In this document: in pieces, positions 33,108-41,026 of the stretch | Layout of the letters: every line of letters begins with the position of its first letter | Numbering within the stretch: position 1 is the stretch's first letter | Assembly: GCA_937919165.1 (NCBI GenBank) | Contig: CALFPO010000073.1 | Location: forward strand, 1 to 55,290 | Origin: an uncultured Bacillota bacterium | GTDB taxonomy: Bacteria > Bacillota_I > Bacilli_A > Erysipelotrichales > Erysipelotrichaceae | Direction of reading: 5' to 3' | Length of the DNA stretch: 55,290 bases | Program-made: the position numbers and the translations under genes | The notes under the pieces: generated by a model | What the model was told of the DNA's origin: nothing | The model's database searches: none | What the model saw: the letters and a program-made list of their open reading frames with translations, nothing else

Positions 33108-33668
33108 ATGAAGAAAAAAACACTAAAGATATATTTCAATGCACCTATCACCTTAAGCTTTGTGGGCATCTGCCTGATAGCCCTAGCGCTCAACAGCGTC
33201 ACAAATGGCGAATCCAACTATGTCGTATTCTCAACCTTCGGTTCATCATGGTTCAATCCTATGACCTATGTAAGACTGGTATGCCATGTCTTCGGTCATG
33301 CGGATCTCTCGCATCTGCTTTCCAACATGATGTACATCCTGCTGCTTGGACCGATGCTGGAAGAGAAATACGGAAATCGCCTATGCATCGTCATCCTTGT
33401 GACTGCCGTTGTGACAGGTGTTGTCCATAACATCATCCAGCCAAACGTCTTCCTGCTTGGCGCCAGCGGTGTCGTATTTGCCTTCATCCTGCTGACCTCA
33501 ATCACCGGAACCCAGGATGGCATTCCTGTTACCCTGATCTTTGTGGCTATCCTATGGCTTGGAAACGAACTGCTTTCCGGCATGGGCTTCGACAACATCT
33601 CTCAGATCACCCATATCATCGGTGGATTGAGCGGTGCCTCTTTAGGACTCATATTCAAGGATAGGTAA
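33108..33668 (+). CDS. Rhomboid-family intramembrane serine protease
   Basis: About 186 residues, six hydrophobic helices. Family motifs: CHVFGHADLSHLLSNMMY (conserved His and Asn), FLLGASGVVFAFIL (nucleophile Ser of GASG, about residue 120) and ITHIIGGLSGASLG (catalytic His). It cleaves membrane proteins within helices. The start was set to ATG 33108 (MKKKTLKIYF), since an upstream GTG (33078) would place the promoter inside the gene. The stop is 7 nt before an MFS gene, suggesting co-transcription. Confidence 0.85.
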   Translation: MKKKTLKIYFNAPITLSFVGICLIALALNSVTNGESNYVVFSTFGSSWFNPMTYVRLVCHVFGHADLSHLLSNMMYILLLGPMLEEKYGNRLCIVILVTAVVTGVVHNIIQPNVFLLGASGVVFAFILLTSITGTQDGIPVTLIFVAILWLGNELLSGMGFDNISQITHIIGGLSGASLGLIFKDR

Positions 33669-33675
33669 TCGTTCG

Positions 33676-34851
33676 ATGAAGAGAAGGCTCAATATTGAAC
33701 ATATCCTGATCCTTTCGCTATTCTTCATGTTTCTATGCGCCTCAGTCAGCTATGGCGCTTTTCTTCTTATGCAGAGAGGATATACCTCTTCGCAAGCCGG
33801 CATCATTCTTTCCTGCGGCTCGATCTTTTCGCTCCTTATTCAGCCTGTAGTCGCCAACTATATCGACGCCAATCGCGAAAAGGTCACAGTGCTTAAGGCC
33901 GCCATCTTCACATCATCCGTTGCCCTTATTGCAGCTATCGTAAGCTACTTCCAGCGCAGCAGATCCATACTCACAATCATCTCATTCATGATGACTTCAG
34001 GATGCATATCATGCCTTGAACCGCTGATCAACAGCATCAGCTACGACTTCAAGGAGAATGGCTATGAGGTATCTTTCGGCATCGGCAGAGCCTCGGGATC
34101 CTTGGCTTATGCGGGAATGTCCACCTTATGCGGAATCATCTCCGTCAGATACGAGTATCCTGCCCTGCTTTTGACCATCGCCATCATCGCCTTGCTGTTT
34201 CTTTTGACGGTAATCAAGACCAATCATGACTTCGAATCGATAAAGACCGTATCAAGCCATGCCGAAAAGGAAGAGACAATCTCCTACAAGGAATTCTTCA
34301 AACGTCATCGTATCTTCCTGTTCATGTCCATCGCGCTTGTCGGCGTGTATTTCGGCTATCTGATGATCGATGACATGATGATCCTGGTGGTCGAGGATAT
34401 CGGCGGTACCTCAAACGATCTTGGCAGGATGCTGGCGATGAAGGCTCTGCTTGAAGTACCGACCATCTTCTTCTATGACAAGATCGAAGAGAAGATAAAC
34501 GTCAAGATCCTGCTCAAGATATCCGTCATCTGCTTCGCTTTGAAGATGCTGGCGACCTATCTATGCAGATCGCTGACCATGATGTATGTCACCCAGCTTC
34601 TGCAGCTTATATCCTTTGCTTTGATACTTCCATCTGGCGTATCTTATATCCATCAGATCATGGACAAAAAAGAAGCCATCAGAGGACAGTCCATGTTTGT
34701 CATGGCAACCTCCTTGGGCTCCGTACTTAGTGGCGCAATCGGCGGCAGCATTTCTCAATACTATTCAGTAAAAACAATGCTTATGCTGGGAACGATCGTC
34801 GCTGCCATATCCGCTATCGCTTTCTGCGTTCTGCTTGACAGAAACAGGTGA
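33676..34851 (+). CDS. MFS transporter (MFS_1-like/LacY-type)
   Basis: 391 residues, about 12 helices. The opening LILSLFFMFLCASVSYGAFL and LLMQRGYTSSQAGIILSCGS resemble the MFS_1-like/nucleoside-oligosaccharide symporter branch. A mid-loop (HAEKEETISYKEFFKRHRIF) separates two six-helix halves. Substrate unknown. It follows the rhomboid gene by 7 nt. Its TGA is immediately followed by the stop codon of the convergent small gene at 34852, with no spacer and no terminator. Confidence 0.8.
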   Translation: MKRRLNIEHILILSLFFMFLCASVSYGAFLLMQRGYTSSQAGIILSCGSIFSLLIQPVVANYIDANREKVTVLKAAIFTSSVALIAAIVSYFQRSRSILTIISFMMTSGCISCLEPLINSISYDFKENGYEVSFGIGRASGSLAYAGMSTLCGIISVRYEYPALLLTIAIIALLFLLTVIKTNHDFESIKTVSSHAEKEETISYKEFFKRHRIFLFMSIALVGVYFGYLMIDDMMILVVEDIGGTSNDLGRMLAMKALLEVPTIFFYDKIEEKINVKILLKISVICFALKMLATYLCRSLTMMYVTQLLQLISFALILPSGVSYIHQIMDKKEAIRGQSMFVMATSLGSVLSGAIGGSISQYYSVKTMLMLGTIVAAISAIAFCVLLDRNR

Positions 34852-35106
34852 TCATTTGCGATAGTAGCGATAGTAGGCCTCATCCTTCTCTTCATCGATC
34901 TCGACGCTTTCTTCATAGAGATAGAGGCTGCTGGTTTTATATAGTTTCATGAAATCTTCAAGATCCAGGCTATAGTGGGTTCCATCATTGTAGACATGGA
35001 TCTTTTCATTTTTCATCACAAACATATCGTGGGCGTTGCTGGTAAGCACATCGCCTTCCTTGAGGTAGAGCACAGCTTCGCCGATATCATTCATTTTCTG
35101 CATCAT
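34852..35106 (-). CDS. Small hypothetical protein co-transcribed with mntP
   Basis: 84 residues, acidic, soluble: MMQKMNDIGEAVLYLKEGDV, KNEKIHVYNDGTHYSLDLED, with a tyrosine/glutamate-rich tail ending AYYRYYRK. No family recognised. The ATG overlaps the mntP stop (ATGA), so it is in the manganese-riboswitch-controlled operon. That context suggests a link with manganese or envelope stress, but nothing in its sequence proves it. Confidence 0.55.
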   Translation of the reverse strand: MMQKMNDIGEAVLYLKEGDVLTSNAHDMFVMKNEKIHVYNDGTHYSLDLEDFMKLYKTSSLYLYEESVEIDEEKDEAYYRYYRK

Positions 35107-35666
35107 AGCTTCAATACCCCCAGATGCTCAAGCAAGGTCTTGAGTCCGATAAGAATCAGGACGATGCCGCCAAAAGCCAAGGCTTTATCCTTGAGCAGCA
35201 GAGCGATCTTCTTGCCCAGACGATGCCCGATGATGCAGATGATGAAGGTGCAGACGCAGATGACAAGGCATGAAAGATAGGGATTGAGCGCAAGCTCAGG
35301 AAGCGCAATGCCGACGCTCAAAGCATCGATGGCTGTAGCTATCGATTCCGCCAGCAGTATCTTCATCGTGAACTGCTCGGATTTCTCATCGACATCTTCC
35401 TTCTCGAAAGATTCCTTGATCATATTTGCTCCAAGCAGTCCCAAGATGATGGCAACCAGCCAATGGTCAAACCTATCGACATAGGAAACAAAAGGCGTAA
35501 ACACAAGATAGCCCAACAGCGGCATCATTCCCTGGAAGACACCGAAAGACAAGGAAGCGATGAACATCTCCTTCTTTGTGTAGTTCTTGTATTTGATGCC
35601 GTTTACGATCGATACGGCCAATGAGTCCATGGCCAAGGCCACACCCAACATAATCACTTCAATCAT
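35103..35666 (-). CDS. mntP: Manganese efflux pump MntP
   Basis: About 187 residues with six helices. It has the MntP signatures LGVALAMDSLAVSIVNG (Asp-containing repeat 1) and ESIATAIDALSVGIAL (repeat 2), and conserved SFGVFQGMMPLLGY. It exports Mn2+ across the cytoplasmic membrane. A Mn-sensing yybP-ykoY-type leader precedes it, giving clear regulation by manganese. The start was placed at ATG 35666 because GGAGAG lies 5 nt upstream; a TTG at 35678 in frame lies before that site. Confidence 0.9.
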   Translation of the reverse strand: MIEVIMLGVALAMDSLAVSIVNGIKYKNYTKKEMFIASLSFGVFQGMMPLLGYLVFTPFVSYVDRFDHWLVAIILGLLGANMIKESFEKEDVDEKSEQFTMKILLAESIATAIDALSVGIALPELALNPYLSCLVICVCTFIICIIGHRLGKKIALLLKDKALAFGGIVLILIGLKTLLEHLGVLKL

Positions 35667-35685
35667 TGTTCTCTCCAAAAAAAAT

Positions 35686-35787
35686 AGACCTGCCCCATAG
35701 GCATAGGTCTCATCATTTCATATCAAGCCAGGAAAATTCCAGTATGTTGACTTGATAACCATCTAAGGCAAACTACTCCCCTATTGA
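35686..35787 (-). ncRNA. yybP-ykoY manganese riboswitch
   Basis: On the minus strand the leader contains AATAGGGGAGTAG (GGGGAGTAG at 35781-35773), the hallmark of the yybP-ykoY motif, followed by paired segments. It ends in a hairpin AGACCT ATGCC TATG GGGC AGGTCT (35710-35686) and a run of eight T. The hairpin matches the usual terminator end of this riboswitch, so Mn2+ binding probably prevents termination upstream of mntP. Confidence 0.85.
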
Positions 35788-35792
35788 CCATA

Positions 35793-35821
35793 ATTCTATC
35801 GTAATTGCCTATTTTTGACAA
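35793..35821 (-). promoter_or_regulatory. Sigma-A promoter of the mntP riboswitch transcript
   Basis: TTGTCA (35821-35816), 17-bp spacer, TAGAAT (35798-35793) on the minus strand. The predicted start is just before the riboswitch. Confidence 0.75.
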
Positions 35822-35867
35822 TCTAAGCACAACATAAGAATCACTATGGCCAAGCCTATTTAAATGT

Positions 35868-35892
35868 CAAAAGCCCAATCAATGGGCTTTTG
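35868..35892 (-). terminator. Terminator of the GNAT gene
   Basis: AAAAGCCCA / TGGGCTTTT stem with a 5-nt loop next to the GNAT stop codon. Read on the minus strand it continues GGGCTTTTGAC. Confidence 0.75.
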
Positions 35893-36369
35893 TTATTGCT
35901 GGAGATCGATTCTATATCTGAAGATATATTTGGATGTCTCGCCTATCGCATACAATGTATGGTTCTTTGGAACCTTGACAAGTTCCACAAGCTCTCCACC
36001 AAGCTTCTTCAGGGTCTTGAAGGAAGCGGTATTCTCGGGTGAACAGGTTATGATGAGTTCATTCATGCCAAACTCATTCTTGGCTATCTTGAACAATACC
36101 TTGCAGGCATGATAGGCATAGTGGTTTCCCCGATGGGAACGGATGATGCTGTAGCCGACATGGCCATAGTAGTACATGTCGCCTTCTGCCGTCATCCTCA
36201 GATCGATTGAACCTACTCTTTCCTTGTCGCTATGACGAAGAATATCATAAAAGACTGTAGCGATGCCATCATAGGCTGTCTTTTCGTCTACGCGGTATTT
36301 CTCCTTGAGGTCGACCACATCGCCCTCATAATATGTCTTTTTACGAAATAGGTTTCTAAGCAATCCCAT
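35893..36369 (-). CDS. GNAT-family N-acetyltransferase
   Basis: 158 residues of the GNAT fold. VGSIDLRMTAEGDMYYYGHV forms strands 2-4, YSIIRSHRGNHYAYHACKVL carries the R/Q-x-x-G-x-G/H-type acetyl-CoA loop (RSHRGNHYA), and LIITCSPENTASFKTLKKLG is the typical ENxxS...KLG helix. It acetylates an unknown small molecule or protein. It has a leaderless-type start: TATAAT ends 6 nt before the ATG. That -10 overlaps the T-run of the upstream TPM gene terminator. Confidence 0.85.
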   Translation of the reverse strand: MGLLRNLFRKKTYYEGDVVDLKEKYRVDEKTAYDGIATVFYDILRHSDKERVGSIDLRMTAEGDMYYYGHVGYSIIRSHRGNHYAYHACKVLFKIAKNEFGMNELIITCSPENTASFKTLKKLGGELVELVKVPKNHTLYAIGETSKYIFRYRIDLQQ

Positions 36370-36381
36370 ATCTTAATTATA

Positions 36382-36412
36382 CAAAAAGGAAGACCTAGAA
36401 ATGTCTTCCTTT
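36382..36412 (-). terminator. Terminator of the TPM gene, overlapping the next promoter
   Basis: On the minus strand AAAGGAAGAC ATTTCTAG GTCTTCCTTT TT. The TAG stop of the TPM gene lies in the loop, and the T-tract leads directly into the TATAAT of the GNAT gene. Confidence 0.75.
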
Positions 36413-37150
36413 GCCGCTGCTGTATGATTTTCCGGATCTGGTTGTGCCGGAATGCGATGGTCCATTGCCACGTGAGCTGCTTGCCCTTGGACGACGCTGA
36501 ACGGTACGATACATGAAGATCTCTCCGCCACGTCTTACATCGAAGGTGTGCCTATTGGCGTAGTCCATGGCTCCATGCTTCTTGCCTTCAGTTTTCAATT
36601 GTCCCTTAAGGATAAGTGTCGTGACAAGCGAGCCTAAAGCTCCCGTTCCAAGCGCAGCACCAATGGCTGTCTCAAGCTTGTTGCTGGCAGAATGGCTTCC
36701 TTTGGAAGAATAGTGCTCATATGCCGAATCAAGCCATGAGGCATAATCGCGGATTGCGCCTTCATAGTTGTCATGATGCAGATTATCATATATCCAATCC
36801 AGGCCTTCTTCGATATAGCCTTTCAGCTCTTCGCATTCGCCATGAAGCAGGATGTTGCAGTCTCTTTCCTTGGTGTTTATTGCCAGGACTGCACAGTTCT
36901 TGGAACTGATGTTGTCCAGGAAGACCTTGCCTGCCTCTTCGGCAGAGAAGCCATCGAAGTCCACGATGTAGACATAGACATCCAGGCCGTTCCTTCTGGC
37001 CACATCAGACAGGTTCTTCTCAAGCGATGAGATGCTGGAGGCGTTTATTACGCCAACATTGTCGATTATCTTTCCTGAATCGGCCTTGATGCCTACCGGC
37101 GCAAAAAGGCTAAGCAAAGCAATCGCAAGTATCAGTAGTTTCTTTTTCAT
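36395..37150 (-). CDS. TPM-domain membrane protein (YdjH/YgcG-like)
   Basis: 251 residues: signal peptide (LILAIALLSLFAPVGIKADS), TPM domain (IIDNVGVINASSISSLEKNL, GLDVYVYIVDFDGFS, CAVLAINTKERDCNILLHGE) and one transmembrane helix (AIGAALGTGALGSLVTTLIL). The tail is rich in Arg, Ser and Gly (RPRASSSRGNGPSHSG, ending SSGKGRHF), typical of the family. It follows zinc-ribbon and SPFH genes as in the ydjGHI cluster of Bacillus, where these proteins work with PspA in membrane-stress response. No PspA is seen here. The start at MKKKLLIL was chosen over an upstream ATG. Confidence 0.75.
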   Translation of the reverse strand: MKKKLLILAIALLSLFAPVGIKADSGKIIDNVGVINASSISSLEKNLSDVARRNGLDVYVYIVDFDGFSAEEAGKVFLDNISSKNCAVLAINTKERDCNILLHGECEELKGYIEEGLDWIYDNLHHDNYEGAIRDYASWLDSAYEHYSSKGSHSASNKLETAIGAALGTGALGSLVTTLILKGQLKTEGKKHGAMDYANRHTFDVRRGGEIFMYRTVQRRPRASSSRGNGPSHSGTTRSGKSYSSGKGRHF

Positions 37151-37151
37151 C

Positions 37152-38222
37152 TTATAGCACCACAAAGTACATCAAGGCAAACATCGCTATGAATATCAAA
37201 GCGAATACACCCAGCATACTTCCCCATGTCTTTCCGGTGTCGGCAGGCAGATTGCCGGAAAACTTGCCTGTCTGGCCATTCATCGCAAAGGTATATACCT
37301 TGTCTTTATATTTGGTCGAGAACACATAGATCGGAAGCAAAGCATATGATATCTTCGCGTCATGGAATCTGACGTTGGCCTTGTCCAGCAGTACGCTGTC
37401 AAAGCCGATGATCGTTCCTCTTATCGCATCTACGGTGCTGTTCTTGATTCTTTCGTTGGCTCTCTTGACGGCTTCATCAGCGCTTTCCTCATAGCGGTCA
37501 GCGAAGAAGCCGGAGAGATAGGCGGTATTGAAATCGACAGCCGATTCATAGTCGAAAGGCTCCAGCGACTCCATGAGTTCCGGTGTCAGCTTGGTTGTCG
37601 CATCGACAGGAACCGATTCAAAGCCGATATGTCCATCGCGATAGACCAGATAATGGTCTGTCTCGATGATATCCTGATTTGCGCCATGACGCGTGAAGGT
37701 CCTGGTGGCACGGAATCTGGCCTGGCAATCGCATTCGGCATCGAACAGCCAATATGGAACATATAGCCCATTGAGCTTCTCGATGACATTGTCTGCTTCA
37801 AAGTTCTTTGCGAGGAGCTTCTTGCCAGACAGATACTTTCTGTACTGTTCCTTGGCTTCATCCTTGGTGTAGGCAAACGGAATCACCACATCAGGCTTCA
37901 GCATGCCTTCAAACTGTTCTGGTACGATGACGCCATTTCCGCAGTATGGGCATTGGCAAGCTGCCATGCTCTGATCGCCTACCACCTCGCCGCCACAGGA
38001 TGGACACACATACTTGACCTGGCCTTCTTCCTTGAGACTCTCAGCCTCATATTCTTGCCAATCATATTCATCGCTCTGGATATTCTGTTCAGCCTCAAGC
38101 GATTCTAGCGTATCGATCTGGAATTCCGCATCGCAATGCGAACACTTCAGGGTCTGGTCGCCAGGGCTGAAAGGAATGCTTGCCCCGCAGTTGGGGCAAA
38201 CATATTGTCTGATTGAAGCCAT
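37152..38222 (-). CDS. Zinc-ribbon membrane protein (YdjG-like)
   Basis: 356 residues. It has two zinc ribbons at the N-terminus (YVCPNCGASIPFS with CSHCDAEF; YVCPSCGGEVVG with CPYCGNGV), a large globular region beginning KPDVVIPFAYTKDEAKEQYR with VPYWLFDAEC, and one C-terminal transmembrane helix (LGVFALIFIAMFALMYFVVL). This matches YdjG, the zinc-ribbon partner of YdjH in Bacillus membrane-stress complexes. Overlaps the SPFH gene by one base and precedes the TPM gene by one nt, a tightly packed three-gene operon. Confidence 0.75.
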   Translation of the reverse strand: MASIRQYVCPNCGASIPFSPGDQTLKCSHCDAEFQIDTLESLEAEQNIQSDEYDWQEYEAESLKEEGQVKYVCPSCGGEVVGDQSMAACQCPYCGNGVIVPEQFEGMLKPDVVIPFAYTKDEAKEQYRKYLSGKKLLAKNFEADNVIEKLNGLYVPYWLFDAECDCQARFRATRTFTRHGANQDIIETDHYLVYRDGHIGFESVPVDATTKLTPELMESLEPFDYESAVDFNTAYLSGFFADRYEESADEAVKRANERIKNSTVDAIRGTIIGFDSVLLDKANVRFHDAKISYALLPIYVFSTKYKDKVYTFAMNGQTGKFSGNLPADTGKTWGSMLGVFALIFIAMFALMYFVVL

Positions 38223-39289
38223 TATTGCAGCTGCTTTCCGCAGTATGGGCAGAACAATGCATCAGCAGGAACCTGCTTGCCGCACTGTGTGCAATACTTG
38301 GTGGCTGCGCTGCTTGTGAAGGCTGCAGCGTTCATGCCTGTCTGCTGAGCCATATTGACGCCCATGAAGGCACCGGCTGCGCCATTAGGATTGTTGGCAG
38401 CATCTCTCATCGCATCAGCCATAGCTGTAACGATAGTGGCATTTGCCATAGCGTTATCCTTGTTCATGGCTGAACGCTGAGCGTTCTTGATGAGTTCTTC
38501 ATCATCCTTGCTGGCAGAAACGGAATTCAAGGCCATGGATACGATCTTGATGCCTCTGAGATCGCTCCACTTCTCTGAAAGATTGGCATTCAAGGCATCA
38601 ACCAGTTCAGCTGTATGGGCTGGGATCTCAGAATATCTGATGCCAGCGTTTGAGATGTTGTATAGAGAAGGCTGCAGAACAGAGAGCAGTTCGCTCTTCA
38701 TCTGTCCCTCAAGCTCGCTCTTGTCGAAACGGGCTGCCTTGTTTCCGGCTACGTTCTTGTAGAACAGCAGCGGATTGACGATCTGGAACGAATACTGGCC
38801 ATTGCATCTGATAGAGATGTCTAAGTCAAGGTTGGCATTCTTGTCGATTACACGGAATGGTACAGGTGTTGGCGTACCGAACATGTTGTCCATGATTTCC
38901 TTGGTGTTGACGTAGTATACGCGCTGATTCTTTCCGGATGCTCCCTCATATGTGAAACGGGAAACCATCTCATTGAAGGTATCCTTCAGTCCCTGCCAGC
39001 CATTGTCGAAAACAGATGGAGACTTGCTGGTGTCGAATGTATAGTTTCCTGGTTCAGCAGCCACTTCCAGCACCAGTCCCTCATCCACGATCAGAGCACA
39101 CTGGCCATCAGCTACAACGATGCCTGAACCATTGGTGATGACATCGCCATTGTCGAAGATGCCGCCGCCCTTCTTTGAGCCCCTAACCATAAGGGTGTTG
39201 CTGTCCATCGAATCGCAGACAAAATAGTCTTTCCACATATCTGAGAAAGTGCCGGCAACAGCACTAACTGCAGCTTTGATTAATCCCAT
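38222..39289 (-). CDS. SPFH-domain protein with C-terminal zinc ribbon (YdjI-like)
   Basis: 355 residues. The SPFH/virion-core-like region includes VITNGSGIVVADGQCALIVD, VYYVNTKEIMDNMFGTPTP and VNPLLFYKNVAGNKA. A linker rich in Ala, Asn and Gly (NNPNGAAGAFMGVNMAQQTG) leads to a zinc ribbon (YCTQCGKQVPADALFCPYCG). In Bacillus the relative YdjI recruits PspA to membranes. It leads the SPFH/zinc-ribbon/TPM operon. An AGGAGG site lies 8 nt before the ATG, in contrast to the many leaderless genes nearby. Confidence 0.8.
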   Translation of the reverse strand: MGLIKAAVSAVAGTFSDMWKDYFVCDSMDSNTLMVRGSKKGGGIFDNGDVITNGSGIVVADGQCALIVDEGLVLEVAAEPGNYTFDTSKSPSVFDNGWQGLKDTFNEMVSRFTYEGASGKNQRVYYVNTKEIMDNMFGTPTPVPFRVIDKNANLDLDISIRCNGQYSFQIVNPLLFYKNVAGNKAARFDKSELEGQMKSELLSVLQPSLYNISNAGIRYSEIPAHTAELVDALNANLSEKWSDLRGIKIVSMALNSVSASKDDEELIKNAQRSAMNKDNAMANATIVTAMADAMRDAANNPNGAAGAFMGVNMAQQTGMNAAAFTSSAATKYCTQCGKQVPADALFCPYCGKQLQ

Positions 39290-39370
39290 AATTAATTCCT
39301 CCTATAATTGTTGCTTATAGAATAATTATACCAAAATACTTGGATGCAATATTGTGTGACCTTCTTATAC

Positions 39371-39376
39371 TATAAT
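39371..39376 (+). promoter_or_regulatory. -10 element giving a leaderless start at 39383
   Basis: TATAAT followed by TTAGTT and then ATG, the same 6-nt spacer sequence as at 28893-28898. It decides the start codon: an ATG at 39344 would lie upstream of this promoter. Confidence 0.55.
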
Positions 39377-39382
39377 TTAGTT

Positions 39383-41005
39383 ATGAACACATATGACAGC
39401 TACTATCCTAGACCACTATTGAGAAGAGATTCCTTTCTTTGCCTGAATGATGGCTGGACACTCAACGGCCAGTCCATCAATCTGCCTTTTGCGCCTGAAT
39501 CATCCCTTTCCGGATATGAAGGAAATGCAGACAGAATGGAATACAGGAAGACCTTCGCGCTAGACAAGAAATTCTATTCAGACAATGACAAGGTCATCCT
39601 TCACTTCGGTGCAGTCGACCAGCTCTGCGATGTCTATCTAAACGATAAGCATCTCATCCATCATGAAGGAGGATATCTTCCTTTCTCGATCGATATCACC
39701 GACCATCTAGAAGAAACAAACAAACTGAAGGTCATTGCCATAGATGAACTTGATTATTTCTATCCATATGGCAAACAGACCAAGAAGCCTCATGGCATGT
39801 GGTATACGCCAGTATCGGGCATCTGGCAATCGGTATGGCTAGAGGCCTATGACAGAAACGGCATCGACAGCATCACCGTCGATACCGACATGGATACACT
39901 GAATATCCATATCGAATCTGGCAGCGAAAGCTTCACTGTCTCCTTTGATGACTACATCGAAACCTTCCATGACAAAGACATAAGCATCAAGGTAAAAGAT
40001 CCGATCCTCTGGTCCCCAGATAATCCTCACCTATATGATCTCTACATCTCTACTGCCAATGACCATGTAAGCTCATACTTTGCGCTCAAGGAGATCAGCG
40101 TCAAGGAAGTCAATGGCTACAAGCGTCTCTTCCTGAATGATGAACCATTGTTTGTGAATGGACTATTGGATCAGGGATACTTCCCTGATGGAATCTTCAT
40201 GCCAGGTGATATCGATGGCTATGCAAAAGATATCTCCAGCATCAAGGAACTGGGCTACAACTGTCTAAGGAAACACATCAAGGTCGAACCTGAAGTCTTC
40301 TATCATGAATGCGACCGTCAAGGAATCCTGGTCTTCCAGGATATGGTCAATTCCGGAAAGTATGATTTCTTTGTGGATACTGTCCTTTCGACTATTGGTC
40401 TGCAGAAATTGCCTAAGCCACTCAAAGATAGGAAGCGCTATGATTTCTTCATCAATCATGCCAAGGAAACCATAAGGCATCTCAAGTCGCATCCATGCAT
40501 CATCGGCTACACCATCTACAATGAAGGCTGGGGTCAGCAGAATGCCTCAGGAAGCTACGATATCCTCAAGCCATGCGATCCCGATAGATTGTTTGATTCG
40601 ACCTCAGGATGGTTCTTCGATGACCATTCCGACTTCGATTCGTATCATCGTTACTTCAAGAATCAGGTCTTCAAAGCCAAGGATAAGATACTGTCGATCT
40701 CCGAATGCGGAGGCTTCATCAGAGATATCGCTGAACACCGCTCAGACAAAGGCTCCAAATGGGGCTATGGCAGTGCCGATTCTGAAGATGGTCTGACCGA
40801 CAAGATCATCGATATGCATAATCATATGGTCATCCCTTCGATCATGAATGGCTTATGCATGGTGATCATGACCCAGATCAGCGATGTCGAAGGCGAGATC
40901 AACGGACTCTTCACCTATGACCGTCAGATATGCAAGGTCAACAAAGAAAAGATCCTTGAGGCCAATATGAAGCTCAAGGATATATACAATAAGCAATGCA
41001 TCTAA
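39383..41005 (+). CDS. Glycoside hydrolase family 2 enzyme
   Basis: 540 residues. The N-terminal jelly-roll sugar-binding domain contains VILHFGAVDQLCDVYLNDKH and GMWYTPVSGIWQSVWLEAY, signature of GH2. An Ig-like domain and a TIM barrel follow, with GYTIYNEGWGQ (acid/base Glu near residue 381) and SISECGGF (nucleophile Glu near residue 441). It is shorter than LacZ (~1020), like beta-galactosidase/beta-glucuronidase/beta-mannosidase members lacking C-terminal domains. No signal peptide, so cytoplasmic. The exact sugar is unknown. Ends in a strong terminator. Confidence 0.9.
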   Translation: MNTYDSYYPRPLLRRDSFLCLNDGWTLNGQSINLPFAPESSLSGYEGNADRMEYRKTFALDKKFYSDNDKVILHFGAVDQLCDVYLNDKHLIHHEGGYLPFSIDITDHLEETNKLKVIAIDELDYFYPYGKQTKKPHGMWYTPVSGIWQSVWLEAYDRNGIDSITVDTDMDTLNIHIESGSESFTVSFDDYIETFHDKDISIKVKDPILWSPDNPHLYDLYISTANDHVSSYFALKEISVKEVNGYKRLFLNDEPLFVNGLLDQGYFPDGIFMPGDIDGYAKDISSIKELGYNCLRKHIKVEPEVFYHECDRQGILVFQDMVNSGKYDFFVDTVLSTIGLQKLPKPLKDRKRYDFFINHAKETIRHLKSHPCIIGYTIYNEGWGQQNASGSYDILKPCDPDRLFDSTSGWFFDDHSDFDSYHRYFKNQVFKAKDKILSISECGGFIRDIAEHRSDKGSKWGYGSADSEDGLTDKIIDMHNHMVIPSIMNGLCMVIMTQISDVEGEINGLFTYDRQICKVNKEKILEANMKLKDIYNKQCI

Positions 41006-41026
41006 AAAGCCGCAGCAGCGGCTTTT
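41005..41026. terminator. Bidirectional terminator
   Basis: AAAAGCCGC AGCA GCGGCTTTT, perfect 9-bp stem with A and T flanks, between the convergent GH2 and rhodanese-thioredoxin genes. Confidence 0.85.

Noticed and set aside
39344..39382. Upstream ATG for the GH2 gene
   Set aside because: A TATAAT lies between this ATG and the next; the downstream ATG at 39383 begins where GH2 homology-like sequence starts.
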